Below, one piece after another: positions 8,882-16,871 of a stretch of DNA of 64,000 nucleotides (its first letter is position 1; each line of letters begins with the position of its first letter). The stretch spans positions 186,001 to 250,000 of the forward strand of contig NZ_CP079869.1 of the NCBI RefSeq assembly GCF_025263265.1. Reading direction: 5' to 3'. The DNA comes from Mycobacterium sp. SMC-4. GTDB lineage: Bacteria > Actinomycetota > Actinomycetes > Mycobacteriales > Mycobacteriaceae. The notes beneath the pieces were generated by a model. It saw nothing but the letters and a program-made list of their open reading frames with translations, was not told where the DNA came from and searched no databases. The position numbers and the translations under genes were made by a program.

Positions 8882-9610
8882 TCAGCGTTGTCGGGCCGGG
8901 CGGACGATGACCTCGTTGACGTCGACGTCGTCGGGCTCGCCGAGGGCGTAGGCGATCGCCCGGGCGATGGCGTCGGGCGAGATGGCCGCGGCGCGGTAGT
9001 CGCGCATGGCAGCGGCCGCTGACGGGTCTGTGATCGTCTCGGCCAGTTCGCTTTCGACGACTCCGGGGGAGATCGTGGTGACGCGGATCGACGGATCGGC
9101 CTCCTGGCGCAGACCCTCGGTGATCGCCCACGCCGCGAACTTGGTGGCGCAGTAGACCGCGCCGGTGGGCACCACTTCGTGCGCACCGATCGACGCGACG
9201 GTGACGACGTGTCCAGCGCCCTGACGCTGGAAATGCGGCAGCGTAGCCGCGATACCGTGCAGCAGGCCGCGGACGTTGACGTCGATCATCTGGTCCCATT
9301 CGTCGACCAGCAGTGCGTCCAGTGGCGACAACGGCATCACGCCGGCGTTGTTGACGATCACGTCGACGCGGCCGTGCGCCGCCGCCGCGGCGTCGACGAA
9401 CGCGGTCATGTCGGCTCGATCGGTCACGTCCAGACGGTGGACGTCGATGCTGCCGCCGTCGCGCTCGATCCGGCGGGCCAGCTCTTGGAGCCGGTCGAGC
9501 CGACGTGCGCCCGCGACCACATGGTGTCCGTCAGCGGCCAGGCGTTCGGCGGTGGCTTCTCCGATGCCGCTGCTGGCCCCGGTGATGAGAATGATCTTCG
9601 ATTCGCTCAT
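8882..9610 (-). CDS. short-chain dehydrogenase/reductase
   Basis: 242 residues from ATG 9610; an upstream in-frame start adds an unconserved leader. Classical SDR motifs: the cofactor motif TGASSGIG, with an Arg-rich beta2 end (AGARRLDRL) suggesting NADPH; NNAGV; catalytic Ser in VASIGAH; and YCATK with the Tyr/Lys pair. The substrate is not predictable. It is transcribed divergently from an XRE/MmyB-type regulator; SDR genes next to MmyB-type regulators are a recurrent actinobacterial pairing, so the regulator probably controls this gene. Confidence 0.9.
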   Translation of the reverse strand: MSESKIILITGASSGIGEATAERLAADGHHVVAGARRLDRLQELARRIERDGGSIDVHRLDVTDRADMTAFVDAAAAAHGRVDVIVNNAGVMPLSPLDALLVDEWDQMIDVNVRGLLHGIAATLPHFQRQGAGHVVTVASIGAHEVVPTGAVYCATKFAAWAITEGLRQEADPSIRVTTISPGVVESELAETITDPSAAAAMRDYRAAAISPDAIARAIAYALGEPDDVDVNEVIVRPARQR

Positions 9611-9642
9611 GACTCCAGCGTCGATCGGTGTCGGCGGGACAG

Positions 9643-9663
9643 CCAGGGTGCAGTACACCCAGG
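9643..9663. promoter_or_regulatory. candidate operator CC-A-GGGTG-N5-CACCC-A-GG
   Basis: Inverted repeat GGGTG (9646-9650) and CACCC (9656-9660) with outer CC/GG, in the 84-bp gap between the divergent SDR and XRE regulator genes. Likely site for the encoded regulator, unproven. Confidence 0.4.
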
Positions 9664-9694
9664 CACTGCGCTGCGATGTGCCTACGCTGAACGT

Positions 9695-10537
9695 ATGGCT
9701 GAACTGGGGGAGTACCTCAAGAGCAGGCGCGCGGCGCTACGGCCCGCTGATGTCGGACTGTCCAGCAGCGGAGTGCGTCGGGTTCCCGGTTTGCGCCGCG
9801 AGGAGGTGGCCATGCTGGCCGGGGTGAGCGTCGACTATTACGGGCGGTTGGAGCAGGGACGCGAGCGCACCCCGTCGGTTCAGGTGCTCGACGCGCTCGC
9901 CGCGACGCTGCGCCTCGACGACGACGGCCGCGCGCACCTGTTCCGGCTGGCCGGCCTGGCGCCGCGAGCGGCGAACAACCACGTGTCCGACCGCGTCGAC
10001 CCGGCGTTGCTGCGGCTGATGCAGGCATGGCCGGACAACCCCGCGCTGGTCTACAACCGCGCCTACGACATCCTGGCTGTGAATCCGTTGGCGCGGGCGC
10101 TGTTCGGCGATCTCGGTGCCGTCGGCAACCTGATGCTGATGTTGTTCACCGAGCCGCGGGCCCGCGAGTTCTACGCTGACTGGCCGACGGTGGCCCAGGA
10201 CGCGGTCGCCGGATTGCGGATGGCCTACAGCGCCGCACCGGACGATCCTCGCACCCGCGCCGTGCTGACCGAACTCCTCAACGCCGGCGAGGGCTTCCGC
10301 TCACTGTGGGAGCGCGGCGATGCCCGCCGTAAATCGCTGGCCACCAAGACGTTCCGGCATCCCGAGGTCGGTACCCTGACGCTGGGCATGCAGACCTTCG
10401 ATGTGCGCTCCGCACCGGGGCAGGAGCTGATCGTCTATGCCGCCGAGCCCGCCACCCCGAGCGCAGATGCGCTCACACTGCTCGGCAGCATCGCTGCCAC
10501 CGGGCCTCAGCCCGAGCGTCGTAACGTCACCCGGTAG
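9695..10537 (+). CDS. XRE-family regulator with MmyB-like ligand-binding domain
   Basis: 280 residues from ATG 9695. The N-terminal XRE helix-turn-helix spans about residues 5-75 (LGEYLKSRRAAL, GLRREEVAMLAGVSVDYYGRLEQGR). The C-terminal 190 residues match the MmyB-like domain (LMQAWPDNPALVYNRAYDILAVNPLARALF; FRHPEVGTLTLGMQTFDVRSAPGQELIVYAAEP). Members of this group bind fatty-acid-like ligands and commonly sit beside SDR genes, as here. The 3' end overlaps the convergent GntR gene by 31 bp. Confidence 0.9.
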   Translation: MAELGEYLKSRRAALRPADVGLSSSGVRRVPGLRREEVAMLAGVSVDYYGRLEQGRERTPSVQVLDALAATLRLDDDGRAHLFRLAGLAPRAANNHVSDRVDPALLRLMQAWPDNPALVYNRAYDILAVNPLARALFGDLGAVGNLMLMLFTEPRAREFYADWPTVAQDAVAGLRMAYSAAPDDPRTRAVLTELLNAGEGFRSLWERGDARRKSLATKTFRHPEVGTLTLGMQTFDVRSAPGQELIVYAAEPATPSADALTLLGSIAATGPQPERRNVTR

Positions 10538-11235
10538 GTGTACTGCTCAGGCAGGAAATGGCTGACCGCCAACTCGACCGCGCGGCCCCGCTCGTCGGAG
10601 TACAGCCGGTCCACCCGCAGCATCGGGTGGCCTTCGGTGGTGTCGACCGCGTGCGCCGTCGCGGAGTCTGCGAAGGCCACCGTGATCGACTGGGCCGCCT
10701 CGGCGATCGGAGTGCCCAAATGGGGTTCGAGCAGCGAGATCACCGTGTGCGTGCTCGCGGCCCCGGTGCGCAGCTCGGCGCACTCGGCCAGCGAACCGGC
10801 CACCGTGGGTGGTAGATGGATAACCGTGTGGCCGAACGGTATCCCGTCGTGCAGCCGGCGCAGCACGAGGGTGTGGACGATGTCATCGTCGAGCCGTAGC
10901 CGGCTGGCGGCATCGACGTCGACGCGTCGGCGCAACCCGTCGATCACCTCCATGGTGGTGTCGTCGGACAGACTCATCAGGTCCTCGACCGACCCGAGTT
11001 GACGTAGGTAGCGTCGCGCCTGCTCGCTGGCATAGCTGCCCCGGCCGGGGATGCGGTAGACGACACCCTCGGCGACGAGGTCCTGGAAGGCCCGTCGGAC
11101 GGTTTGACGGGAAAGTCGGTGCTGGGCCACGAGTTCCGACTCGGTGGGCAGTCGCCGACCGTCGGCGTAGCGGCCCTGGGTGATTTCGTCGCGAAGCCGT
11201 TCCCGCAGCACCTGGTATGCGGGTTCGGGCTTCAT
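10507..11235 (-). CDS. GntR/HutC-family regulator with UTRA domain
   Basis: 242 residues. The N-terminal winged helix (LRDEITQGRYADGRRLPTESELVAQHRLSRQTVRRAFQDL, written here as two blocks: LRDEITQGRYADGRRLPTES and ELVAQHRLSRQTVRRAFQDL) is followed by a UTRA-type effector domain (about residues 90-235). Its ATG shares a base with the fadE3-like stop (TGATG), so it is the second gene of that operon and is translationally coupled. It is the obvious candidate to sense a CoA-pathway intermediate and repress the fadE3 promoter. M. tuberculosis has no GntR gene at this point in my recollection. Confidence 0.87.
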   Translation of the reverse strand: MKPEPAYQVLRERLRDEITQGRYADGRRLPTESELVAQHRLSRQTVRRAFQDLVAEGVVYRIPGRGSYASEQARRYLRQLGSVEDLMSLSDDTTMEVIDGLRRRVDVDAASRLRLDDDIVHTLVLRRLHDGIPFGHTVIHLPPTVAGSLAECAELRTGAASTHTVISLLEPHLGTPIAEAAQSITVAFADSATAHAVDTTEGHPMLRVDRLYSDERGRAVELAVSHFLPEQYTYRVTLRRSG

Positions 11236-12395
11236 CAGATGCCGCCCCTGGCCACGAGTTGGGCGGCGATGACGTTGCGCTGGATCTCGTTGGTGCCCTC
11301 GCCGACGATCATCAGCGGTGCGTCGCGGAAGTAGCGTTCGACGTCGTACTCGGTGGAATACCCGTAACCGCCGTGGATGCGCACCGCATTGAGCGCGATC
11401 TCCATCGCAACCTCCGAGGCGAACAGCTTGGCCATGCCGGCCTCCATGTCGGCGCGCTGCCCGCTGTCATAGCGATCCGCTGCATACAACGTGAGTTGCC
11501 GCGCGGCAGTCAGTTTCGTCGCCATATCGGCCAGGTAGTGCCCGACCGCCTGGTGCTGCCAGATCGGCCGGCCGAAGCTTTCCCGGTCCTGGGCGTAGCG
11601 CAGCGCGTCGTCGAGAGCGGCGGTGGCGACCCCGAGTGCGCGGGAGGCCACCTGGATACGGCCGGTCTCCAGGCCTTTCATCATCTGGGCGAAGCCGCTG
11701 CCGGGCTCGCCGCCGAGGATGGCCGAGGCCGGCACCCGGCAATCCTCGAACACCAACTCGCAGCTCTCGACGCCCTTGTAGCCGAGCTTGGGCAGGTCGC
11801 GCGACACCGACATGCCGGTCATTCCCTGCTCGACCAGCACCACCGAGATCCCGCGGTGGCGCGGTGTTGCCGACGGGTCGGTCTTGCACAACAGTGCGAT
11901 CAGCCCGGAGCGGCGGGCGTTGCTGATCCATGTCTTGGCGCCGTTGATGGCCAGTCCGCCGCCGTCGGACGGCAACGCGGTGGTCGTCATGTTCTGCAGA
12001 TCCGATCCGCCACCCGGCTCGGTCAGCGCCATGGTCGCCCGGATCTCGCCGGTTGCCATCTGCGGCAGGAAGCGTTGCTTCTGCTCGTCACTGCCGAACA
12101 GGTCGAGCAGTTTGGCCACCACGGTGTGCCCGCCCATCGCGCCGGCCAGACTCATCCAGCCCCGGGCCAGCTCTTGGGTGACCAACACGTAGCAGCGCGT
12201 GGACACCGGAGTGCCGCCGAACTCCTCCGGAACGGCCAGACCGTAGATGCCGAGGCGCTTCATCTGGTCGATCCAGGCCTCGGGGTAGGTGTTGGCGTGT
12301 TCGACCTCGCGTACCTTCGGCCGAACGTCGCGGTCGATGAACGTCCGCACGGTGGCCACCAGCATGGCCTCTTCGTCGGTCAGCCGGTCCTCCAC
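11235..12395 (-). CDS. fadE3: acyl-CoA dehydrogenase (FadE3-like)
   Basis: FAD-dependent oxidation of acyl-CoA to trans-2-enoyl-CoA. 386 residues from GTG 12395, chosen because GAGGAGG lies 4 bp upstream and the longer open frame to 12575 is unconserved. Motifs: MALTEPGGGSDL (FAD/substrate signature), TWISNARRSG, and the C-terminal NAVRIHGGYGYSTEYDVERYFRDAP with EGTNEIQRNVIA carrying the expected catalytic Glu region. It heads an operon with the GntR gene and diverges from the Rv0216-like gene, the same order as Rv0215c-Rv0216. Confidence 0.9.
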   Translation of the reverse strand: MEDRLTDEEAMLVATVRTFIDRDVRPKVREVEHANTYPEAWIDQMKRLGIYGLAVPEEFGGTPVSTRCYVLVTQELARGWMSLAGAMGGHTVVAKLLDLFGSDEQKQRFLPQMATGEIRATMALTEPGGGSDLQNMTTTALPSDGGGLAINGAKTWISNARRSGLIALLCKTDPSATPRHRGISVVLVEQGMTGMSVSRDLPKLGYKGVESCELVFEDCRVPASAILGGEPGSGFAQMMKGLETGRIQVASRALGVATAALDDALRYAQDRESFGRPIWQHQAVGHYLADMATKLTAARQLTLYAADRYDSGQRADMEAGMAKLFASEVAMEIALNAVRIHGGYGYSTEYDVERYFRDAPLMIVGEGTNEIQRNVIAAQLVARGGI

Positions 12396-12422
12396 GACGC
12401 CTCCTCGCTGCACAGTTGAAAA

Positions 12423-12432
12423 GTACGGCCAA
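12423..12432. promoter_or_regulatory. GTACGGCCAA motif in the fadE3/Rv0216 intergenic region
   Basis: The 10-mer GTACGGCCAA occurs at 12423-12432, again at 12492-12501 just inside the Rv0216-like start, and as GTATGGCCAA at 6401-6410 ahead of the fadD4-like gene. Three occurrences at promoters of one pathway suggest a shared regulator site, possibly the local GntR protein. The motif is short and one copy is coding, so this is tentative. Confidence 0.3.
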
Positions 12433-12483
12433 ATAGACCACCACGTTGACATACTCCAGGGCCCAGTGCCAGCATGGCCCACT

Positions 12484-13494
12484 GTGACTTTGTACGGCCA
12501 ATTCGACGGTGGCCCGCATTTCGAGGACCTGCATGTGGGACAGGTGTTCGACTCGGCGCCGTCGATGACGCTCACCCCGGGGGTCGCCGCAGCCCATCAG
12601 GCGATCCTCGGCGACCGGCTGCGTCTGCCGCTGGACGCCGAACTGACCGCAGCGGTCACCGGGGCCACCGCACCGCTGGCCCACCCGGGCCTGGTCTGCG
12701 ACGTCGCGATCGGGCAGTCGACACTGGTGACCCAGCGGGTCAAAGCCAACCTCTTCTACCGGGGATTGCGGTTCCACCGCTTCCCGGTCCTCGGTGACAC
12801 CCTGTTCACCCGTACCGAAGTCGTGGGTTTGAAGCAGAACGCGGCCAAACCGGGCAGAGCTCCCACCGGTTTGGCCGCGTTGCGGATGACGACGATCGAC
12901 GGCCTGGGCCGGCTGGTCCTCGACTTCTACCGGTGCGCGATGCTGCCGCTGCGTTCTGCCGACCTCGACACCGGTCACCGCGATGACCTGTCCAGGATCG
13001 GCACCGACCTCGGCCCCGACCCGGACCCGACCGCCGACTGGAACTCCGATGCCTACCGGGCGCGGGTGGCCGGCCCGCATTTCGATCCGGCCCTGCTCGG
13101 TGCAGTGGGCCACAGCACCGCCGATGTGGTCACCAGTGCACCGGAGCTGGCCAGGTTGTCGCTGAACATTGCTGCCACCCATCATGATTCGCGGGTCGCC
13201 GGGCAGCGGCTGGTGTACGGCGGGCACACCATCGGTCTGGCGCTGGCACAAGCCAGCCGGCTACTGCCGAACCTGGTCACGGTGCTGGGGTGGGAGTCGT
13301 GCGAGCACACCGGTCCGGTGCATGAGGGCGACACGCTCTACAGCGAGCTGACCATCGACGGCGCCGAGCCGCTGGCGCAGAGCCGCGGTGGTGTGCTGCG
13401 GCTGCGGTCGGTGGTGCACGCCGCCGGCCGCGATCCTGCCGACGGGGCCGACCGTGCAGTGCTGGACTGGCGGTTCACCGCGCTGATGTTCTGA
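12484..13494 (+). CDS. double-hotdog protein, Rv0216-like
   Basis: 336 residues from GTG 12484, essentially the length I recall for Rv0216 (337); the frame is open further upstream but that part is antisense to fadE3. Conserved blocks include FEDLHVGQVFDSAPSMTLTP, APLAHPGLVCDVAIGQST and VKANLFYRGLRFHRFPVLGD. The second hotdog half has AATHHDSRVAGQRLVYGGHT in place of the usual GDxNPxH hydratase motif, so ordinary (R)-hydratase chemistry is doubtful, as reported for the Rv0216 structure family. Operon with the CoA-transferase (26 bp gap). Cytosolic; likely binds a CoA thioester. Confidence 0.85.
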   Translation: MTLYGQFDGGPHFEDLHVGQVFDSAPSMTLTPGVAAAHQAILGDRLRLPLDAELTAAVTGATAPLAHPGLVCDVAIGQSTLVTQRVKANLFYRGLRFHRFPVLGDTLFTRTEVVGLKQNAAKPGRAPTGLAALRMTTIDGLGRLVLDFYRCAMLPLRSADLDTGHRDDLSRIGTDLGPDPDPTADWNSDAYRARVAGPHFDPALLGAVGHSTADVVTSAPELARLSLNIAATHHDSRVAGQRLVYGGHTIGLALAQASRLLPNLVTVLGWESCEHTGPVHEGDTLYSELTIDGAEPLAQSRGGVLRLRSVVHAAGRDPADGADRAVLDWRFTALMF

Positions 13495-13519
13495 GCTGCC
13501 GGTCACCCACAATGGTTCT

Positions 13520-14629
13520 GTGACTCCCGTGGCCGTCCCTGCCGCCGTGCTTGAGCGTGCCCGCGGCGTCGCGGGGGACGTCGCCGCGATGGCCGGGATC
13601 GACATCGACGCCGCCGAGTTGCTGACCGGCCGGGCGGCATTGTTGGGCCTGCACCGCAGGGGCCGGATCTCGGCCGGAGGAGCGACACGGCTGCTCGAAG
13701 GACCGGGCGGGTGGTGTGCTGTGACGCTGTCTCGGCCCGACGACGTCGAGGCGGTACCCGCTCTGGTGGAGGCACACCGGGTCACCGACCCGTGGTGCGC
13801 GGTGGCTCAGCGGGTGGGCGACATCGGCGTCGCCGCGTTCGCACACCGGGCCCGGCTGTTGGGTCTGCCGGTCGGTGTGCACGGGGAAGCCGCAGCCGAG
13901 GACCCGGTCGTGCAGCAGACCGGTCAGCGCGCGCGTCGTCTGCTCACCGAGGCGCTCGTGGTCGATCTGTCGTCGATGTGGGCCGGCCCGTTGTGCGGTG
14001 CTCTGCTGGCCCGCGCCGGAGCCACTGTCGTCAAGGTCGAGACCAGCAACCGCCCCGACGGCACCCGCGCCGGATCCCCGGCGTTCTTCGACTGGATGAA
14101 CGGTCACAAGCTCTCCTACCGCGTGGATCTCACCCATCCAGCCGTGCTGCACGCACTGTTGTCGGTGGCCGACGTCGTCATCGAGTCATCCCGTCCCCGG
14201 GCGCTGGCGCACCGCGGACTCGGCCCGCACCAGGTACCGGGCCGCCCCGGGCGGATCTGGGTGCGCATCACCGGGCACGGCGCCCGCGGACCGCAGGCGG
14301 ACTGGGTGGCCTTCGGCGACGACGCCGCCGTCGCCGGCGGACTCACCTGCGGCCCAGACGATGCGCCGGAGTTCTGCGGCGACGCCATCGCCGACCCGTT
14401 GACCGGGCTGCACGCGGCGCACGCGGTGCTGATGGGGTGGCAGCGAGGCGGCGGTGAGCTCATCGACGTGGCGATGGCCGCCATCGCGGCCGGCTACGCG
14501 GATGCGCCCCGCGACGGCGATTCGGTCAGTACTGCTGCGCCGACGATTTCGCAGACCGCCGCACAGCTGGGCGCCGACAACGATGTCGTTGACCGCATCG
14601 TGGCCCGACGGTTGGCCGAGGCATGCTGA
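13520..14629 (+). CDS. family III CoA-transferase
   Basis: 369 residues. The first 130 residues are a poorly recognisable N-terminal region. From about residue 150 the family III (CaiB/BaiF) fold is clear: VVDLSSMWAGPLCGALLARAG, ATVVKVETSNRPDGTR, a dimer/active-site stretch DWMNGHKLSYRVDL, and ADVVIESSRPRALAHRGLGP. It moves CoA between a donor thioester and a carboxylic acid. The start overlaps nothing; the stop overlaps the amidohydrolase start by 7 bp. Together with the fadD, crotonase, hotdog and amidohydrolase genes it suggests a degradative route for a specific acid, substrate unknown. Confidence 0.85.
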   Translation: MTPVAVPAAVLERARGVAGDVAAMAGIDIDAAELLTGRAALLGLHRRGRISAGGATRLLEGPGGWCAVTLSRPDDVEAVPALVEAHRVTDPWCAVAQRVGDIGVAAFAHRARLLGLPVGVHGEAAAEDPVVQQTGQRARRLLTEALVVDLSSMWAGPLCGALLARAGATVVKVETSNRPDGTRAGSPAFFDWMNGHKLSYRVDLTHPAVLHALLSVADVVIESSRPRALAHRGLGPHQVPGRPGRIWVRITGHGARGPQADWVAFGDDAAVAGGLTCGPDDAPEFCGDAIADPLTGLHAAHAVLMGWQRGGGELIDVAMAAIAAGYADAPRDGDSVSTAAPTISQTAAQLGADNDVVDRIVARRLAEAC

Positions 14630-15927
14630 TCAAAGGAGCCACCCTGCTCGACGGTGCCCGCGCCGACATCCGGCTGGCCGCGCACATCGTCGAGATCTCC
14701 ACCGAGATCACGCCCGCACCAAAGGAATTCGTCCTTGATGTGGCGGGCGGCACCGTGTTGCCCGGTCTGCACGACCACCACCTGCATGTGCGTGCGGCGG
14801 CGACGGCGCGGGTGTCGGTGCGGGTCGGACCCGAGGACGTCGACGATCGTCTGACGCTGGGCCGGCGGCTGAGCGCCGCGACGCCCGACCGCGACGGGTG
14901 GGTGCGCGCCGTCGGCTACCACGAAGCGGTGGCGGGACCACTGAACCGTGTCGTGCTCGACGAGCTCTGCCCACAGACGCCGGTGCGCGTCCAGCATCGC
15001 AGCGGTGTGCTGTGGTTTCTGAACTCGGCCGGGCTGGCCAGGCTGGGTCTGACCGGCCACCCCGACGGCGCGTTGGCCAGCGCGGATGCCCGCTGGTCGG
15101 AGGCGCTGCGCCGCGCAGAGCCGGATCTGAGCGCCTTCAGCACGCTGCTGTGTTCCTACGGGATCACCGGAATCACCGATGCCACACCGGATCTCGATGA
15201 CCAGGGCATTGCCGCCCTGCAGGAGGCGCAGCGCCGCGGCGAGCTGCGTCAGCGACTGCGGGTGCTGGCGCCGGGCAAACGCATCCTGCACGACGATGCG
15301 CTGGATCTCGACGAGTTGACCGAGTGGATCGCCGACCGCCACACCGACGCCGCGCCGGTCGCGCTGCACTGCGTGACCGCCGCCCAACTCGTCGTGGCGC
15401 TGGAAGCGTTGCGTGCTGCGGGCGGCAATCCCCTCGACCGGATCGAGCACGCCGCGGTGGTTCCCGATGACAGTCTGGCGCTCCTGGCGGCGCGCACGGT
15501 CACCGTGGTGACCCAGCCCAACTTCGTCGCCGAACGCGGCGACCAGTACCTGACCGATGTGCCCGCCGCCGAACTGCACGAGTTGTGGCGGGTCGCGTCC
15601 CTGCGGCGGGCAGGAGTTGGCGTCGCGTTGTCGACCGACGCGCCGTTCGGTCGGCCCGACCCGTGGGCCGCGATGCGCGCGGCCGTGCAGCGCCGTACCC
15701 CTTCCGGAGCGATTATCGGTGCTGCCGAACGGGTTTCGCCGATCGACGCGCTGACGATGTTCCTCGGCGAACCCACCCGCCCCGCCGCGGCGCGGACGGT
15801 GACCGTCGGCGCGCCGGCCGACCTGTGCATCCTGTCCAGCACGCCGCAGCAGACACTTGCCGAACTGGACGCCGGCATGGTCGCGGCCACCGTCATCGCC
15901 GGTGAGGTGGTCTACCGGCGCGACTGA
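14623..15927 (+). CDS. amidohydrolase-family metal-dependent hydrolase (YtcJ/PF07969-like)
   Basis: 434 residues. N-terminal beta-sandwich strand (LIKGATLLDG) and metal motif LPGLHDHHLHV mark the amidohydrolase superfamily. Further metal/active-site candidates are ALHCVTAAQL, RIEHAAVV and ALSTDAPFG in the correct order, and the C-terminal TVGAPADLCILSS is typical. It hydrolyses a C-N bond, possibly an amide or cyclic imide. Its ATG lies inside the end of the CoA-transferase gene (7-bp overlap), so the two are co-expressed; a possible sequence is hydrolysis of an amide followed by CoA activation of the freed acid (inference). Confidence 0.88.
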   Translation: MLIKGATLLDGARADIRLAAHIVEISTEITPAPKEFVLDVAGGTVLPGLHDHHLHVRAAATARVSVRVGPEDVDDRLTLGRRLSAATPDRDGWVRAVGYHEAVAGPLNRVVLDELCPQTPVRVQHRSGVLWFLNSAGLARLGLTGHPDGALASADARWSEALRRAEPDLSAFSTLLCSYGITGITDATPDLDDQGIAALQEAQRRGELRQRLRVLAPGKRILHDDALDLDELTEWIADRHTDAAPVALHCVTAAQLVVALEALRAAGGNPLDRIEHAAVVPDDSLALLAARTVTVVTQPNFVAERGDQYLTDVPAAELHELWRVASLRRAGVGVALSTDAPFGRPDPWAAMRAAVQRRTPSGAIIGAAERVSPIDALTMFLGEPTRPAAARTVTVGAPADLCILSSTPQQTLAELDAGMVAATVIAGEVVYRRD

Positions 15928-15933
15928 TCCCGT

Positions 15934-16836
15934 TCAGGCCGCGGCGGGTGCGAACGCGGTGCGCAGCAGCGCGCACTGGCCGGCGAAAAATTCCCGCGAG
16001 ACCGAGGCTTTTGGGGCGATGCCGTCAAAGCCGTGGAACGCGCCGTGGACGATCTTGACCTCACACGGCACCCCGGCGTCACGCAGTCGTTGCGCGTAGG
16101 CCAGGTCCTCGTCGTGGAACAAGTCCAACGTCCCGACGCCGATCCAGGCAGGCCGCAACCCGGCCAGGTCGGTGCGCCGGGCCGGTACCGCGATATCGCG
16201 GTCGGCGTCCTTGAGATAGGCCGACCAGCCGAACCGGTTGCTGGACTGATTCCACAGCCGGTGGCCTGGGTTGTCGAGGTCGGCGCGGTCGACGGTGCGG
16301 TCATCGAGCATCGGGTACACCAGAATCTGTGCGGCAAGGTCGATTTCACCGCGGTCACGGGTCAGCAGGGCCAATGCGGCGGCCAGCCCGCCCCCGGCGC
16401 TGGCACCTCCGATCGCCACTCGCGCCGGATCGACGGACGGCAACGCCTGCATCCACTGCAACGCGGTGTAGCAGTCTTCCAGCGGGGTCGGATAGGGGTG
16501 TTCGGGCGCCAGCCGGTAGTTGACCGCGACGACGGTGGCGGCGAGTTCGTCGGCGAAGCGGCGGCACAGCACGTCGTCCTGCGCGGCATCACCGATCACG
16601 TAACCCCCACCGTGGATCCACAGCAGTGCCGGACCGGTTGCGGTCGCACGGGACGGTCGGTGCAGGCGCACTTCCACCCCGGACGACAACGTCAACGCCT
16701 CGGGGTCGTGACGGGCGTTGCGCCACATCAGTCTGCTGGCGGCCCGCACCAACGGCAGGGTCGTCGGGTTGATCATCTGCTTGGGCAGCACGCGCGCGCT
16801 GCGGCGCAATTCGGGATGGAACTCCACTTTGGGCAC
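15934..16836 (-). CDS. lipW: alpha/beta-hydrolase esterase (LipW-like, HSL family)
   Basis: 300 residues from GTG 16836 (VPKVEFHPELRR); the reading frame stays open upstream to 17826 but that stretch is antisense-frame noise over the neighbouring dehydrogenase gene. Hormone-sensitive-lipase family: oxyanion motif WIHGGGYVIGD, nucleophile elbow GGASAGGG, catalytic Asp in GTLDLFHDEDL and His in GAFHGFDG. No signal peptide, so cytoplasmic. Length and position after Rv0216 fit Rv0217c LipW. Short-chain ester hydrolysis is expected; natural substrate unknown. Confidence 0.88.
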   Translation of the reverse strand: MPKVEFHPELRRSARVLPKQMINPTTLPLVRAASRLMWRNARHDPEALTLSSGVEVRLHRPSRATATGPALLWIHGGGYVIGDAAQDDVLCRRFADELAATVVAVNYRLAPEHPYPTPLEDCYTALQWMQALPSVDPARVAIGGASAGGGLAAALALLTRDRGEIDLAAQILVYPMLDDRTVDRADLDNPGHRLWNQSSNRFGWSAYLKDADRDIAVPARRTDLAGLRPAWIGVGTLDLFHDEDLAYAQRLRDAGVPCEVKIVHGAFHGFDGIAPKASVSREFFAGQCALLRTAFAPAAA

Positions 16837-16871
16837 CCGCCCAGTATGCGCACCGCCGGTGGCCGCGCGGA

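Noticed and set aside
9179..9694. N-terminal extension of the XRE regulator from 9179
   Set aside because: The open frame is antisense to the SDR gene; the XRE domain begins at ATG 9695.
11235..12575. 446-residue fadE3 starting at 12575
   Set aside because: The first 60 residues are antisense to the Rv0216-like gene and unconserved. GTG 12395 has a GAGGAGG site.
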